Origin: Bimuria novae-zelandiae CBS 107.79
Taxonomy: Eukaryota; Ascomycota; Dothideomycetes; Pleosporales; Didymosphaeriaceae
NCBI GenBank assembly: GCA_010015655.1
Contig: ML976674.1
Coordinates: 807,463-871,462 of the forward strand
Length of the DNA stretch: 64,000 bases
Direction of reading: 5' to 3'
Below are positions 45,298 to 57,958 of this stretch, piece after piece (the stretch's first letter is position 1; every line of letters begins with the position of its first letter). The notes under the pieces are model-generated. The model had not been told where the DNA came from. It was given only the letters and a program-made list of their open reading frames with translations, and made no database searches. A program made the position numbers and the translations under genes.

Positions 45298-47177
45298 CAC
45301 CCCCTCGCACCTCCCACATGCTGGAGGGGCGATCGCCCTGTATATGAAGCCGTAGACGTACCCGCAAAAGTGGCTATCGCCAGATTTTATAGTGTTAAGC
45401 TTTTTACTTAACGTTTTTTCCCGACAAATCGTCTACAAAGATCCACGAGATAGAGCTACCTTACAAACTCCGCATGTTTCTGCTTTAAGAGTAACTTTGT
45501 AAGCCTGTCTACTAGCATCTTAGTTATTAGCACCTATCTTACATGGAGTTATCCTGCCTCTACTTCTTAACGGATCCACATCTGGTGTATATCCACGTGT
45601 TTAATACTCGTTTTTAGGCGGTCTTTCTACTTATTAACAATGCCTACTATCTGCTAGTTATTACATATAATAACCAGCGTCTTATTTAGCTTAAAACTAA
45701 TCCCCTTAAAAAAGCGTAACTATTTCTAAAGTTATAATCTAGCGGTTAATAGAGCAAGTAGCTCTATCTTTATTATTAACTTGCTAACGGTCCTTTGCAC
45801 CGTAGATCTCTAATTAACTAGCAAATTATATAGTAAGAAAAGATAGCCATGGCTACTCTAGCGCGTCTCTATAACGTCCGCATACGACGCGTCTAATACT
45901 CTATAAAAGACAGGATTAAGATTACCTCTAGCGAGGATTTCGGTGGCGCCGTCGCTGTCGTTACTACTACCCTAGAGAGCGTAGTACTTTATTGCTAGGA
46001 GATAGACCTACACCTTAAGTGCGTACTATACATGCAACTACCTAGGATTAGTAAGGTAACATGCTAAAATAATATGCGAGCGCGCAATATCTAGACGCGT
46101 CTAGTAAGTAATATATACTAAGCTACTAATTAATTGCTAGTAATACGTTCGTCGTTTAGCATTAGGCTCCTCTATAGAAGCCTGTAAGTTATTTACGTAT
46201 TATAGTAATAGAGCCTTTAGCGTCTTGTCCTCTAGCTTCACATTAAATTAATAAGCGACCTTATTAATATACTTATTTTATAATAACTAAATCTTGCGCT
46301 ACTTCTTGTCTCGAAGTACTCGTACGCCTAGGAACTATGTAAGTTCTCCTATTATCTTTAAGTTATAGTGTTTAACAAGCTTGCTAGTAATGCTATTAAA
46401 TAAGCGTTAGTTACTGCAATAGTAGGCAATTGTAATATTATTAATAAAGATAAACAATATAAGGTAATTATTTATATACAAGCATAGGAACCCTAGGACA
46501 CGCTTAAGGCCTAATTTCTTAACTATGTAACGGAAATCTTTATACTAAAGTAGTACTAACTCCTTTAAACTATATAGAGCGCGTAAGACCTCTAGGAACT
46601 CGCTATTATTGCTAAAGACGTCTAGGGTCTCTACTAAGAGCTTATAATTAAGTAGGGTATTTAAGAAAGCGTTAGGCGCGTCATACTACCAAAGCTCTAG
46701 GTTAAACTTATTAATAATTACTAGTAAGGCCTAAAAACTTCGTGCTACTAGCGTCGCTGCGTAAATGTCTTTATACTACTCCTTAAGGTCTCCTCGTATA
46801 ATAAGCCGCGCCTTAAACTTGTAAAGATAGCCATCCTCGTTAAACTTATAATTAAATACCTATATAAGCAAGAGTACCTTAATACCTTACTTAGTCGCTA
46901 TCTTTCTAGTTATCTTTATCTTGCAGAAATAGCCCTTGTCCCACACCTAGCGATATTTTTATTAAACGGTCTCTATAAACTGCTTGCTAAATCGGTAATA
47001 CTTTAGCTAGTATATAAACTTTAATTTAGGGGGTAATTAGCTCCTGTAAAGTCGCTAGTCGTAAAGAAAGCTAGATCCGCTATTTTAGCCTTACTTAACA
47101 TTTATTAAAGTTATAAAAGTATAAAGATATTTATTAACGCGCCTAGCGCCAAAAATCGCCGCATATAACTAAGGATT

Positions 47178-47353
47178 TGTCAGATAAAAAGCATATCAAG
47201 TTCGGAGGATCAGGGGTAGCCCGAAAAAGGCCGGGGATTAACCGAGAACACACAGAACCTGCCAAGGGAACCCCGTATATAGGCAGAACAACCTAATACA
47301 TTAATTCAACCCCCTAAATCATCAGGACATCCATTAAGACGTAACATCTAATA
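47178..47353 (+). repeat. Left (5') LTR of the nested copia element
   Basis: 176 bp, TGTCAGATAAAAAG to CATCTAATA. The end was probably TAACA before a C-to-T change. About nine differences from the right LTR, all but one transitions. Confidence 0.9.
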
Positions 47354-50300
47354 ATTAAGAGTCTTACTGCCTTAACAAGAGCGAAAATGGCAACCCAAAA
47401 CCTAAATTAAACTAACGGAACGATTATTCTTCGCGATAACACTAAATACCGTAGCTAGCTTAACTAACTATAAGCCCGCTACGTCGCATATAATATATAG
47501 GCGCAAGTCGATCCCGATTTAGCGATTACCCCACTCACGGAGCTATTTGAGCCCGAGCTACCCGAGACGGCAGACTATACGCCAGCCGCAACCCTTCTAG
47601 ATGGCGTCTTATTATTAAAACTATTCGAACTTTTGTCCGCTGGACTAAAGAGCTATAAAGAGGACTTAGACCTCTATAAACTCCGGATAGAGAAATACAA
47701 GATGCAGTATATAAAATATAAAACTAAAGTCGCAAGTTTGCAGCAGATTATAGTATTTATCTAGTTATTAGTAGCACCGCATCTATAACGCACTTACTAT
47801 CTCCTAAATACTACTATTAAAAAATAGATTACAAAGCTAAAAGCAAAAGTAGGAGTTACCTCTAAGTTTAAATAAGAGCAAGCGCGATAGCGATACCACA
47901 GCTTGTTAAAGCCTCTACGCACAGTAAATAACTAGGACACATAGCTTACTAAATATAATTATGCCGCAACAGAGGCTAAGACACTAAACGTGTCTAATAC
48001 TATATAATTTAATCCTGTGGCTATAGACTTTATATTAGTAGTAAATAAGATAGCTCTAGTATGGGCTGCAACCTTCTAATTAAATAGAAAGGACCTACCT
48101 GGCATGGACCAAAAGGACATAATAGGACGTTTCCGAGAATATATAATGCTAAATTATCTAATAACGCGAAACAGAAGCTAAAAGGTAGCGTTTATAACGG
48201 AAGACTTATCTTATTTCGCTAAAAGTAGCTAAGCTACCTAGAGCATGCAAGGGGATCCCTAACATGTAAAAATAGGAAACTCTTAGGGTATAAAATAGGG
48301 TAGACCCCGACATTAACGTATAACTATAAAGGATAATGATCGTGCACCTTTAAGCTCTTTAAACCCTTAATAAGGTAGTAGTAACTCCGCCAAAGCGAAC
48401 GCTAATTATGGTAAACCTACTAGAGCAGGCACTAATAAAACCGCCAAGTGCCTAGCCTACGATATAAGACACCCTATCAGGGAATGCTTCTATTTCTACC
48501 TGGACAAAGCACTAGAATAGTAGGAGCTAAACCTAAAAATAGCTAAATACGTTGCTCTAAAATAAGAGCACGATGCTAATTTTTAAAGTCTACTAAGAGC
48601 TTAAAGTAGACCTAGAACCAAGACTCCATCCTTTAAGAATTCCTATACCCTAACTCTAGAGATTACTAATTAGTAACTAAATAGAAGATAGATTTTAAAG
48701 GTGTAAGCCGCCTATTCTGCGACCTTTACTATAGACTAATTTAACTATCCTCTTCGGCGTTCTTTTATCCTTAACTTGGGCTCGACGTGCCACATCACGA
48801 ACGACCCTAACTAGATTTAGAACTATTAGCCACCTACATAAGACAACTTTATATAGGCAGGCGACACTCAAATCTAGGTAAAAGAATACAGAACTATTAT
48901 CTTAAACCTAAAACATAAACAGGGAGCTAAAAGACTAGTACTATATAACGTAGCAATATGCCTAGACATGCTATATAACCTAGTCTCCTTCTAAGTGCTA
49001 AGGCAGAAGGAATTCTAGTAAGATACCTAATTAGAGCCTACTACCCTAAAGCGACTAAATAGAACAACTATTAGAGAGCTTACTAAAATTTATAAATAAT
49101 AAGTATTAGAACACTAACCCGTGCACTATGCAGCGCACTATACATATTCCTATAATTCTTAAACATAATAATAACCTTAAAGAGCATTAGCCCTCCTATA
49201 GCATAAAAGGCTTAGTTATCTAGGACCCGCCGTAATCAAGCACCTAGTGCAGCGAGCTAAGGGGGTGCGCATTAAGGGAATTACAATAATAGAGTGTAAC
49301 TTATGTAAAAGAGCAAAGATGCAAAGGCAGATAAGCCACGCACCTAGAATTAATAAGCAAGGACCCGTAGAAAGGCTTTCTATTAATTTCCACACCTACA
49401 AATCACTATCGTTTAATAAAGAGAAGAGCCAGATGCTCGTTACAGACAGATATTCCGGTCTCTAATAGGACTTCTACTTTACGGATAACCAAACGGCAAG
49501 GTTAATTATTAAGACATTAATAATCTTCTTTGGATTTCTTAAGAACTAATATAACATCACTCTAAAAGTTATTAAAACGGACAATGAGATCACCACAGTT
49601 AAACCTAAAGTTAAGCGGTGGCTAAAAAGCCTAGGCGTAATTATTAAGCCTTTAGCACTAGACACGCAAGCTTAAAACGGCAGCGCTAAACGCTTAAGGG
49701 GCGTAAATAAAGAAAAATCTTACGCAATGCGTCTAGACGCAAACCTTCTATAGGAACTCTAGCCTAAAATCACAAGAGCTAGAGTGTATCTATATAATCG
49801 AACGCCAAACTACACGAATAACTAGAAAACACTATACGAGATATTCTTCACACGAGTATTACTAGCTAATAGGATTGTTACGTCTATTAAGAAACTAAAC
49901 TTAGCCTACCTAAAGGCGTACGGATGCAAAGCATTCGCTATAATAAATAATACCTACTATAGAAAATCAAGACTACAACGACTCGACCCTAAAGCATAGA
50001 TCGGATACCTTATCAGATACTAGTTATTAAACATTTACTAAATATAGATACTGACGCTAGCTAAAGTTATCAGCACGCGAGACGTTGTATTTAATAAAAA
50101 TATAATCTTTGATAGGAAGATAGAGGATCTAATAGACAACGTTATGCATAATACGCTGGCCAAGATAGCTATATATATTAAGATAATTAAGCTACCACTA
50201 CTGGTGCACTAACCAGAAACCAAATTATTCTATAAAGACGATGTCGCAGAAAACGAATCACCTATAGAGGACGAAGTAGACCCACCGGGCTACTATCAAG

Positions 50301-52210
50301 GAAGGAAAATTAAAAATCACTACCTAACACTACTTTTAACTCTACTACCTGCAGCTCTGCTAGCACAGCTAATAATAGGGGAAAATATAAACCTACCTGA
50401 GATTACTTTATCTAAGACAGTCCCCTGGGCAGCAGCTTTCATGGCAGGAATAAAAGTAGAAAGGGTTAGAAAACACAATAGGAATATAATTAATAAAGCC
50501 TAGATAAAAAGACTACTAGCGAAGGGCGTTAAGATTTACTAATTATAGTTACCTCCGCCACCTACTTGTAAAACGGACCTTAACTAACATCTAATAGGAG
50601 AATTATTCCGGGAAGCGTAGCAATCGCATCTAGACAGTTATAGAATTACCTAATCCTGGATGGAAGTACCGTACAAGACAGTAAAGGCAATAGGCCAACA
50701 AATCCTAGACTATATGTGGGTGTATGTGTACAAGTTTAATAAATATTACTAGTTTATTAAGTGCAAAGCGCGACTAGTAGTTAAAGGAGACTAATAACGC
50801 AATATAACCTCCTAGGACACCTACGTAGTAATATTAGCTAGAAGATCCTTTCGCTTACTTATAGTAATTGCTACCAAATATAACCTTAAACTTATATAAT
50901 ATAATATTACTAACGCGTTTATACACGTATTACTGGATCAAGAAGTCTACATGCGTATGCCGCCTGGATATTAAAAACCTAGTACTATCCTTAAAGTCCA
51001 AAAGGCACTCTACGGACTATAAATCTTATTACTTCTTTAGTAAAAAGAGTTTATAGCTACGCTTATTAAGTTTGGTTTCTAAACCGTGCCCTATAAGCCA
51101 TGCTACATAATTAAGGATAGTATTATTATCTTCTTCTACGTAGATAATATTATTATTACGCACCACCGAGATAAAGCTAGCTAAGCTTAGCAAGTCGTAG
51201 AATAACTTAGGAAGAAATACTTAATAATAGGCGGAGAAGACCTACTATAGTTCCTAAGAATTAAAGTAATTAGAGATTAGTAGAACTAACTTATTTAACT
51301 CTCCTAGGCCGCATACTGTGACAAAATCAGCCAGCTGGTTAATAACTAAACAATTCGACATGACACCCTAATAGGCATAGGGGAGCTTAAGCCAAGAGAA
51401 GGGCTGGCTTCGCTCACAAAGATTAATAAATACTAACGTAAGATCGGATCACTCCTATATACAGCTGTTAGTACCCGACCGGATATTATATTTGTAACTT
51501 TAAGGCTAGCGAGATTCTTATTAAATCCTAGTCTAGAATATTATTATACGGCTGACCGTGCCCTGCTGTACCTTAACAAAATAAAGTAGAAGACACTTTA
51601 ATTTAGAGGAGGCAAATCCTTGCAGGTAGTAAGTAATGCCTTATTTACGGATAACACTCTAGACTATAAGAGCTCGCAAGGCTACGCTATTAAGCTATTT
51701 AATGGCCTTATTGCATGGCGTGCAAGCAAATAAGACACTATTACTACATTAACTATAGAAGCTAAGCTCCTTGCTCTGGCGCAAGTCGCAAAGGAAGCTA
51801 TCTTTATATTAAGATTAATAGAGAAACTAAAAGTTAAGCTACCTAGCCCTACTATTATAATCTAATATAACAACTAGCAAACTATTTAGCTAGTAACGTA
51901 AGAGATCTTAAAGCTGCATACGAAGCTTCGACACGTTAATATATATAACTACTAGCTCCGACAGGAAGTAACCAGGGGAAGGATAAAGGTAGAATACACT
52001 AAATCTACAAAGATAATTATAGACGGCTTAACTAAAGTACTTTTGGTAAATTAGTGGCAGAACTTCCTGAAGCAACTAGGACTGGTAGAGGTAAGGAATT
52101 AAAAGGTAGCTAATAAAGCACCTTTAGAGGAGATTTAAGACTAGCTTAATAACCTCACCCTCGTTTGATAACCTTGGCCATGGCTCGAACGGCTCTAAGC
52201 TAAGGGGGTG

Positions 52211-52386
52211 TGTCAGATAAAAAGCATATCAAGTTCGGAGGATCAGGGGTAGCCCGAAAAAGGCCGGGGATTAACTAAGAACACACAGAACCTGCCGAGG
52301 GAACCCCGTAGACAGGCAGAACAACCCAATACATTAATTCAACCCCCTGAATCATTAGGACATCCATTAAGACGTGACATCTAATA
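52211..52386 (+). repeat. Right (3') LTR of the nested copia element
   Basis: 176 bp, pairing with 47178-47353 and followed directly by the GGATT duplication. Confidence 0.9.
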
Positions 52387-55300
52387 GGATTATTATAGTT
52401 TATTAGCCTATGCTTACGCCTGCCTAAAACGATATTTTTCTCTAAAAAATTAAGATTTTAACGCTAAGGAGCATTATTCGTATGCCTATTAGGCATATAG
52501 TTTAGTATTTTAGTCGTAGAATAGTTTATAACTAGTTACTAAGTAGGTAAAGGTAGTGTTAAGTGCACGTTAAAAAATTAAGTATCTTTATCTTTTTGTG
52601 CTAAGACTCTTTCCCTTAACACTAAACCCTCCTCACCCCTAAGCTACTACTATAATTAAGCCTTATCTTACTCTAATTTATTTTCTAGCGTTTGAATTTA
52701 TTTGTCCAGAATAACGTTGTCGCCTCGATTGTCCAGATTTCCAGCTACTAGGCATAATATGTCACAAAATAAAGCGTCTACTATACGCTATATCTCTTTA
52801 ACTTGCTTAGTAATTACAGAAGCCTTCTTATCCACTCTATGCTTAACTTAGGAGAGAACTCCCCTATTAGACGCAGTTAATTACTAGAGTAATATACGCG
52901 CTCGCGCTTACCGGGTTGTTAGTAAGTCCTTTACTTTAATATTATCTTTATTTAGCATCTTTAGCATATCTAATAGCTTAATAGATCTCGTAATAGCTTG
53001 CGCGTTATACCTATCTTTACTACCTTTATAAAAACGACTTAGGTTAAAAACAACGTCTCTTACGCGAATAACTTAGTCCTTCGTTAGTAGCTAAATCCTA
53101 AAGATATTAGTTAAATTATACCCTATAAGATAGCTAATAAGAGCCCTAGACTGCGTCTTTGCAGCCTTTAGCAAGTGTTTATTTAATACGTATGCTTAAT
53201 AACTAATAGGCTACATATAGGAGATAATAGGCTTGTGTCTTTAGATAATCTTATATAGAGTTTTTTAGCCTAACGACCTCGTTGGCGTATGGTTAAGTAA
53301 GTACCTTACTATCTTATATATCTTATTCGCTAGCTTCTTACGTAAGTTAGCCTACAACGTTAGCGCTCTCGCCCTCGTGCTAAGCGTCTTTCTAGCTATT
53401 TTAGCGCCGCTGTTCTACTCTAGTGTGTCTAATGCCCGTAGCTCTAAGCGTATTCCTAATTTATTATAAAGACTCTTAAACCTAAATCCTTTCTCGTTGT
53501 TAGCTTTTATAATAATTACGTCGTAATTAAACTGCCTCTAGATCTGCCAAATTACGCTAAGTAGCTAAGGACGTAACTCTCTAGCGTTTCTTATCCTAGT
53601 TATTTCTACCTTATTCTTTTTAAAGTACTTGTCTACCACATAAGCAGCGTACCTATCGCGATTATAGTAGAGCTTTCTATGCTCGCGGATTTATAAAACG
53701 TTAATAGTAATATAATAAAACAGGCGCTTTACTATGTCTACTAGCGTACGCCTAGACACTTGCTACGTAAGCTTTGCCTCGTAATAAACCTGGTAATTAA
53801 GGTCCTATTGCTCGACGTCTATTACTTCAACGCTAACTATATTATCTTATAAGTATTAGATTACCTCTTTTAATAGATAACCTTATATAGCATAAGCAAG
53901 CTTCGCGCTAAGTTTTTAAACAAATTTTAGTATTCTTAATAGTGCTATCCTTATTATAAAGGTAAATAATGTTAGCTTCTTTAGTCGCTTGCTTATTTTA
54001 ACGTTAAGTAACTAGTGGCCCTGCTAGTACTCTAAATAAGTAATTACCCTTAAGCTCCTATATAAAATATCTTTACTAGAGTTAAAGTAAATGCCTACAT
54101 CACGATAGCGGCCTAGGCCTATAACGCTTATTAAGAAGCCTAGCATAAAAGCAACGTAAGTAAGTGCTAAACTCTTAATACTAGATAGTATACAAATAGA
54201 GAGGCTAACTTTACCTTAGGCTTCTACTAGAATATAACTTACTCTAGTAGTAATAGTCTTGCTATCGTGCTCCTTACGTTGCCTTTCCTAGCCTACTTAG
54301 TCCTCTAAGTTAATAATATAAGTATTACTACCTAGGTCTAGAATCTAGCAGTCCTATAAACTGTTACCCTCTACGATAGCTGCGACTTCGAGATCTCTAA
54401 ATAGTAGAGAGTTATTATCTATAAGGACAGCCTTTGCTATAAAATTAGCCGTATAAGTAGCTAAAGCAGTAGGAGCTTTACCATTATCTACTATAATTAT
54501 CTCCTTAATATCTATGTTATTACGCTTACGCTATTTGCCTAGGTACTCCTCTACCTTCTCTTTTAAGCTAGCGTTGTCCTTATAAGCCTTCTTAATACGC
54601 TCTTATATAGACTTCTTATCCTTAAAGTCTACGCGCCTGCCTTTAGCATATAGGTTAAGGTAATAGTAGTTCTCTTACTAGTAGTAAAATCTACATAAGT
54701 AGCTCTTACCCTTATCGTTAGAGCTATCCTTATCTAACTCTTAGACAGTCTTTGCTACTTAAAGCTCTCCTGCTATTACTATAAGTTAAAGGGCCCTAGG
54801 TTAAGTTATTTATAAGTAGTTCTTATACGTCGCAATCTTATCTTCTAATAATAAAGTAGTTATCTAGCTAGTGCGCTATTACTTAAGATAACTTGCTAGC
54901 GCAGGCGCTCTATACTCTAGATCTACTACCTTAATAGCTACTAGAAAATCCTCTACTAATTAGTTATTTATAATATTTAACAGCGAAACCGCATGCGCTT
55001 ACCTCGTTATATTAAGCTAGTCCCTTAGCTAAATCTCTATACTCTTGTCCCTTAGTAGCACGCATAACTAGCGATACTTCTCTTTTAGTTTACGCTTAAT
55101 TACGGCTGTCATAAATAATAAGTAGGCCTTAAGGGTAACTAAATATTTATAAGTAGTATCCTTACCTTATAGTAAGTATAAGTTGCGTTAATATATAGTG
55201 CGCGCTGTCTTAAAGTTAAAGAGAATAAGCGCTCTCTACTAACGCTTAAATACTAAAAGATCTTACTTATACCTCTAATATTAGAATTAGTAGCGCGCAA

Positions 55301-55675
55301 ACCTTTTATTATTAAGATCTTACTTAGTATAATTTACTAGTATAAGGATTAGTTCCTTATTTGCCCCTGCGCGTGGTAACGCGTCTTTTAGCTCTAGTAG
55401 AGTGGGCGCTGTTAATTACTTTAAATCTGCCTCTGGCACGTTAGGATCTACATACTCCCACAGCCTATGCTATTGCGCTGTATCTTTACGCAAAAATAAC
55501 CAAGCTTGCCAGTCCTTAGGCGTCTTAAGGATCACTCCCATCGCTCGGGATGCTGCCTGCAATTCGGCCGTCATCGTAATTGTATAGAGAGGGCAAACAA
55601 ATGGTATGTGTGAAAGATTAGACAACTAAGAGCGATCACTGACTGCAATAGCTGAGTTGCCCGACAAAACACTAT

Positions 55676-55689
55676 GCCGGGCTCATAAC
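55676..55689 (-). other. Primer-binding site matching half-tRNA-iMet
   Basis: On the minus strand GTTATGAGCCCGGC abuts the 5' LTR. Its complement GCCGGGCTCATAAC is the anticodon arm of eukaryotic initiator tRNA-Met including the CAT anticodon. This is the copia-type internal tRNA primer site. Confidence 0.75.
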
Positions 55690-55885
55690 TGTGAACCAAA
55701 TAACTCATGTATATCCCCCTCTGCCACTAGAGGTAAGCTATCTCCTATATACCCAGGCGCAAACATCCTAGATAACTGGCAAACAGCAAACAAAAGGAAA
55801 ATAAGCTATCAGCTCGGTGGCAAACATCAAAAACAAACAAAAGGAAAACAAGCCATCAGCTCAGTGGCAAACATCAAACCTCACA
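55690..55885 (-). repeat. Right LTR (5' LTR) of the outer copia element
   Basis: 196 bp, TGTGAACC to CCTCACA, followed by the TAAGG duplication at 55886-55890. Confidence 0.95.
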
Positions 55886-56028
55886 TAAGGCTCGGCCTGA
55901 AGCCCCACGATGCTAGACTTCAAGAAAACCCTAAATTGCTATTCTTCGGCTTTCCAGATCTGAAGCACAACCGCGTGTGTGTCCACTATACACTTCTCGA
56001 TCAAAGAATCAGCTGGTTCACAACCACC

Positions 56029-57362
56029 ATGGCTGTTGGAGCATCTACAACACCATGGGTCAGCAAACAGGTCTTTCTTGTGAGTCTACATCTTTCTGGT
56101 TTTCCCCACCACGCGATAAAACAGAGCTCATTGCCATATGGAATGATGTAGGACGGAGAAGCCGTCGCATCACTCTTCGTTTTCCTGCGCCTCGCAATCC
56201 GAGCAAAGTCGTTCCGAAAACTATTCGCCGACGACTTCCTCGTCGTACTCTCATGGGTGTGCAGTCTAACCTGCTGCGCCATCTGGCAGATAGGATCCCG
56301 AGACCTTTACGACCAGTACAAGTTGACAACCGGCGAGCTGATGCCCACGCCAGAGGTCCTAGCAAGAGAGCGCCGCCTCCTGCATGGAACGGTGGCATTT
56401 CTGTGGCTCTACCAGACGTGCATTTTCGGCATCAAAGCGTCATTTTTGGTCTTCTTTAGGAGGCTAGACAACCATCACGAGGGGCTCCGGAAGAAATGGT
56501 ATTGGTTCGTCGCTGTTGTAACCCTGATAGGTTACATCACCGCGGCAAGCGCACAGCAGTACAAATGCCTCCTGTCGTCTTTTGAGTACATCTTTAGTAA
56601 GTATTGGTTTTCTTTGCATTACGGCTAAGCACTAACCACATTTCCACAGCGCAGTGCGCTAATGAAGCCTCTTTAGCGTCGGAACACAAATTGTTCGCCT
56701 ACCAGTGCGCAATCGATGTAATCACTGATCTGCTGAGTATGAAATAGTGCGATTCGAACAGTCATAGTGCTGAGACATTCTAGTCATCACATATCCGATC
56801 ATCATGCTCTGGAACGTACGCGTACGTCTGAAGAAGAAGATCGCCCCCATGTCACTATTCTCCCTCACCGTCATCGTCATGGGAACTTCCATCGTGCGGG
56901 TGAGCGTCACGCCTACTGCGCACAGCCAAGTAGATTTAAGCTGGCTATACCTATGGTACAAACTTGAAATGTCCGTCAGTAAGTGCCCACCTCAAGCAAG
57001 CGCCAATCCTACAAAAGGTAGAGTATTCATCCGATGTGATTACAGCTCTTCTCGTGTCCTCCCTCGCTGCATTCCGGCAGCTCTACGTCACCCAATCGAA
57101 CAACACTCGTTCTCCACGCGTGAAATCATCCAGTACGAGCAGCGTCCTCAAGCGCCTATTCTCGAACGAGCGATCACAAGCCTATGCTGTGGCTGTACCT
57201 CCGCCCGTACATCGAGCAAAGACTAGCGAGGAGGATACGCTGCCCTTGAAAACGATTCACGTTACGCACTACGTGAGTATATCGAATGCGCCCAGCAGGG
57301 ACACAATGCAAGATCCGGAGCACGGATACAGAGACTTTCCTTCCTTGCAACACCAGGAGTAA
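56029..57362 (+). CDS. Pth11-type rhodopsin-domain membrane protein
   Basis: Five exons: 56029-56079, 56152-56596, 56650-56736, 56784-56978 and 57022-57362. Introns are of 43-72 nt, all GT..AG, and all phases match, giving 372 codons. The protein has the seven-helix layout of the fungal rhodopsin domain (Pth11-like) family: ASLFVFLRLAIRAKSFRKLF, DDFLVVLSWVCSL, FLWLYQTCIFGIKASFLVFF, FVAVVTLIGYITAAS, YQCAIDVITDLL, MLWNVRVRLKKKIAPMSLF and VITALLVSSLAAFRQLYV. A polar, Ser/Thr-rich cytosolic tail of about 80 residues follows. Pth11 itself is a surface-sensing receptor of Magnaporthe, but most family members are uncharacterised. The gene starts only 138 bp from the TAAGG duplication beside the copia LTR, so its promoter is probably altered by that insertion. 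Confidence 0.88.
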
Positions 57363-57958
57363 CTGGGTTGGCGGTGAGCTTGGCGGATCATGGGAAGCCA
57401 TTTGGGCGCTTTAGGAAGGCACCATGAGCGTAGAGCTTGACATTGTCACTGTCTTTGAAGCTGTTACATGTTCTCCACATATGTTCGTTCACTTACCATA
57501 GAATCGCATCATAGCACAATAGACTGTCCTTCCATACCCTCGCTTCACAAAACCATCCCTTTACCTTCCCAGGTTGGCATGCACCTTCTTTCGCTACCGC
57601 GAAATATGCACTTGATTCGTATAAGCTGCCCATATCATCCCTGACTCAGAAACAGTCGGTCATAGCCAGAATGAATTACTTATCTACTCGCACATGACCA
57701 TAGCCCTTGAAACTATCATGCCCATAAAGCGTGTTGTAAAGTCGGTGTGTGAAAGTCGACCCACCGCACCACACTCTCTCAGGAAGGAAAAAAATAGGTA
57801 AAAGAACGTAAGAAGCCAAACACCAACGCCCTTACCACCCCATCCAATCCAATCTTCAAAACGCCTTCCCACCCGCTCAAATGCTTACCAATCTCATCTC
57901 CACCTACATTCGCTCTCCATCTTGCCTTCACACTGCTCCTCCTCGTCGAGAGGGATCT
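57363..57958. other. Intergenic between convergent genes
   Basis: 596 bp between the 3' ends of the Pth11-type gene and the large USP7-like gene. No gene or repeat was seen; presumably both 3' untranslated regions. Confidence 0.5.

Larger units (their letters stand above)
47178..52386 (+). mobile_element. Ty1/copia retrotransposon nested in the outer copia
   Basis: 5209 bp with paired 176-bp LTRs (47178-47353 and 52211-52386), flanked by GGATT (47173-47177 and 52387-52391). Plus-strand coding trace in copia order: gag near 47.5-48.3 kb, protease ILNLGSTCHITND near 48.77 kb, GAG-pre-integrase CNLCKRAKMQRQISHAP near 49.3 kb, integrase to about 50.0 kb, then reverse transcriptase. The latter shows YNITNAFIHVLLDQEVYMRM near 50.9 kb and YVDNIIIT near 51.14 kb. 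RNase H (LRHVNIYN, LRQEVTRGRI) follows near 51.95 kb. A polypurine tract (AAGGGGG) lies just before the right LTR. All frames are broken by stops. Confidence 0.92.
45102..55885 (-). mobile_element. Ty1/copia retrotransposon hosting a second copia element
   Basis: Paired 196-bp LTRs are flanked by TAAGG (45097-45101 and 55886-55890). The coding order on the minus strand starts at the right. Gag begins near ATG 55574 (MTAELQAASRAMGVIL.. KTPKDWQAWLFLRKD). A protease-like ILDLGSNTYI is near 54.3 kb, an integrase trace (NEKGFRFKSLYNKLGIRLEL, NHTPTRSLG) is at about 53.5-53.2 kb, and RNase H (KHVDIHQMWIR, LTKLLLKQKHAEFV) near 45.6-45.4 kb. The frame is broken by TAG/TAA, mostly replacing Gln or Trp. 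The interior is interrupted at 47178-52386 by another copia element. Without it the element is about 5.57 kb, a normal copia length. Confidence 0.9.

Noticed and set aside
45012..45347. Open frames running across the copia LTRs here and at 55657-56151
   Set aside because: They are nearly identical because the LTRs are repeats. They have no domain and cross element borders.
55402..55587. Plus-strand 61-codon frame
   Set aside because: It is the antisense shadow of the copia gag start on the minus strand.
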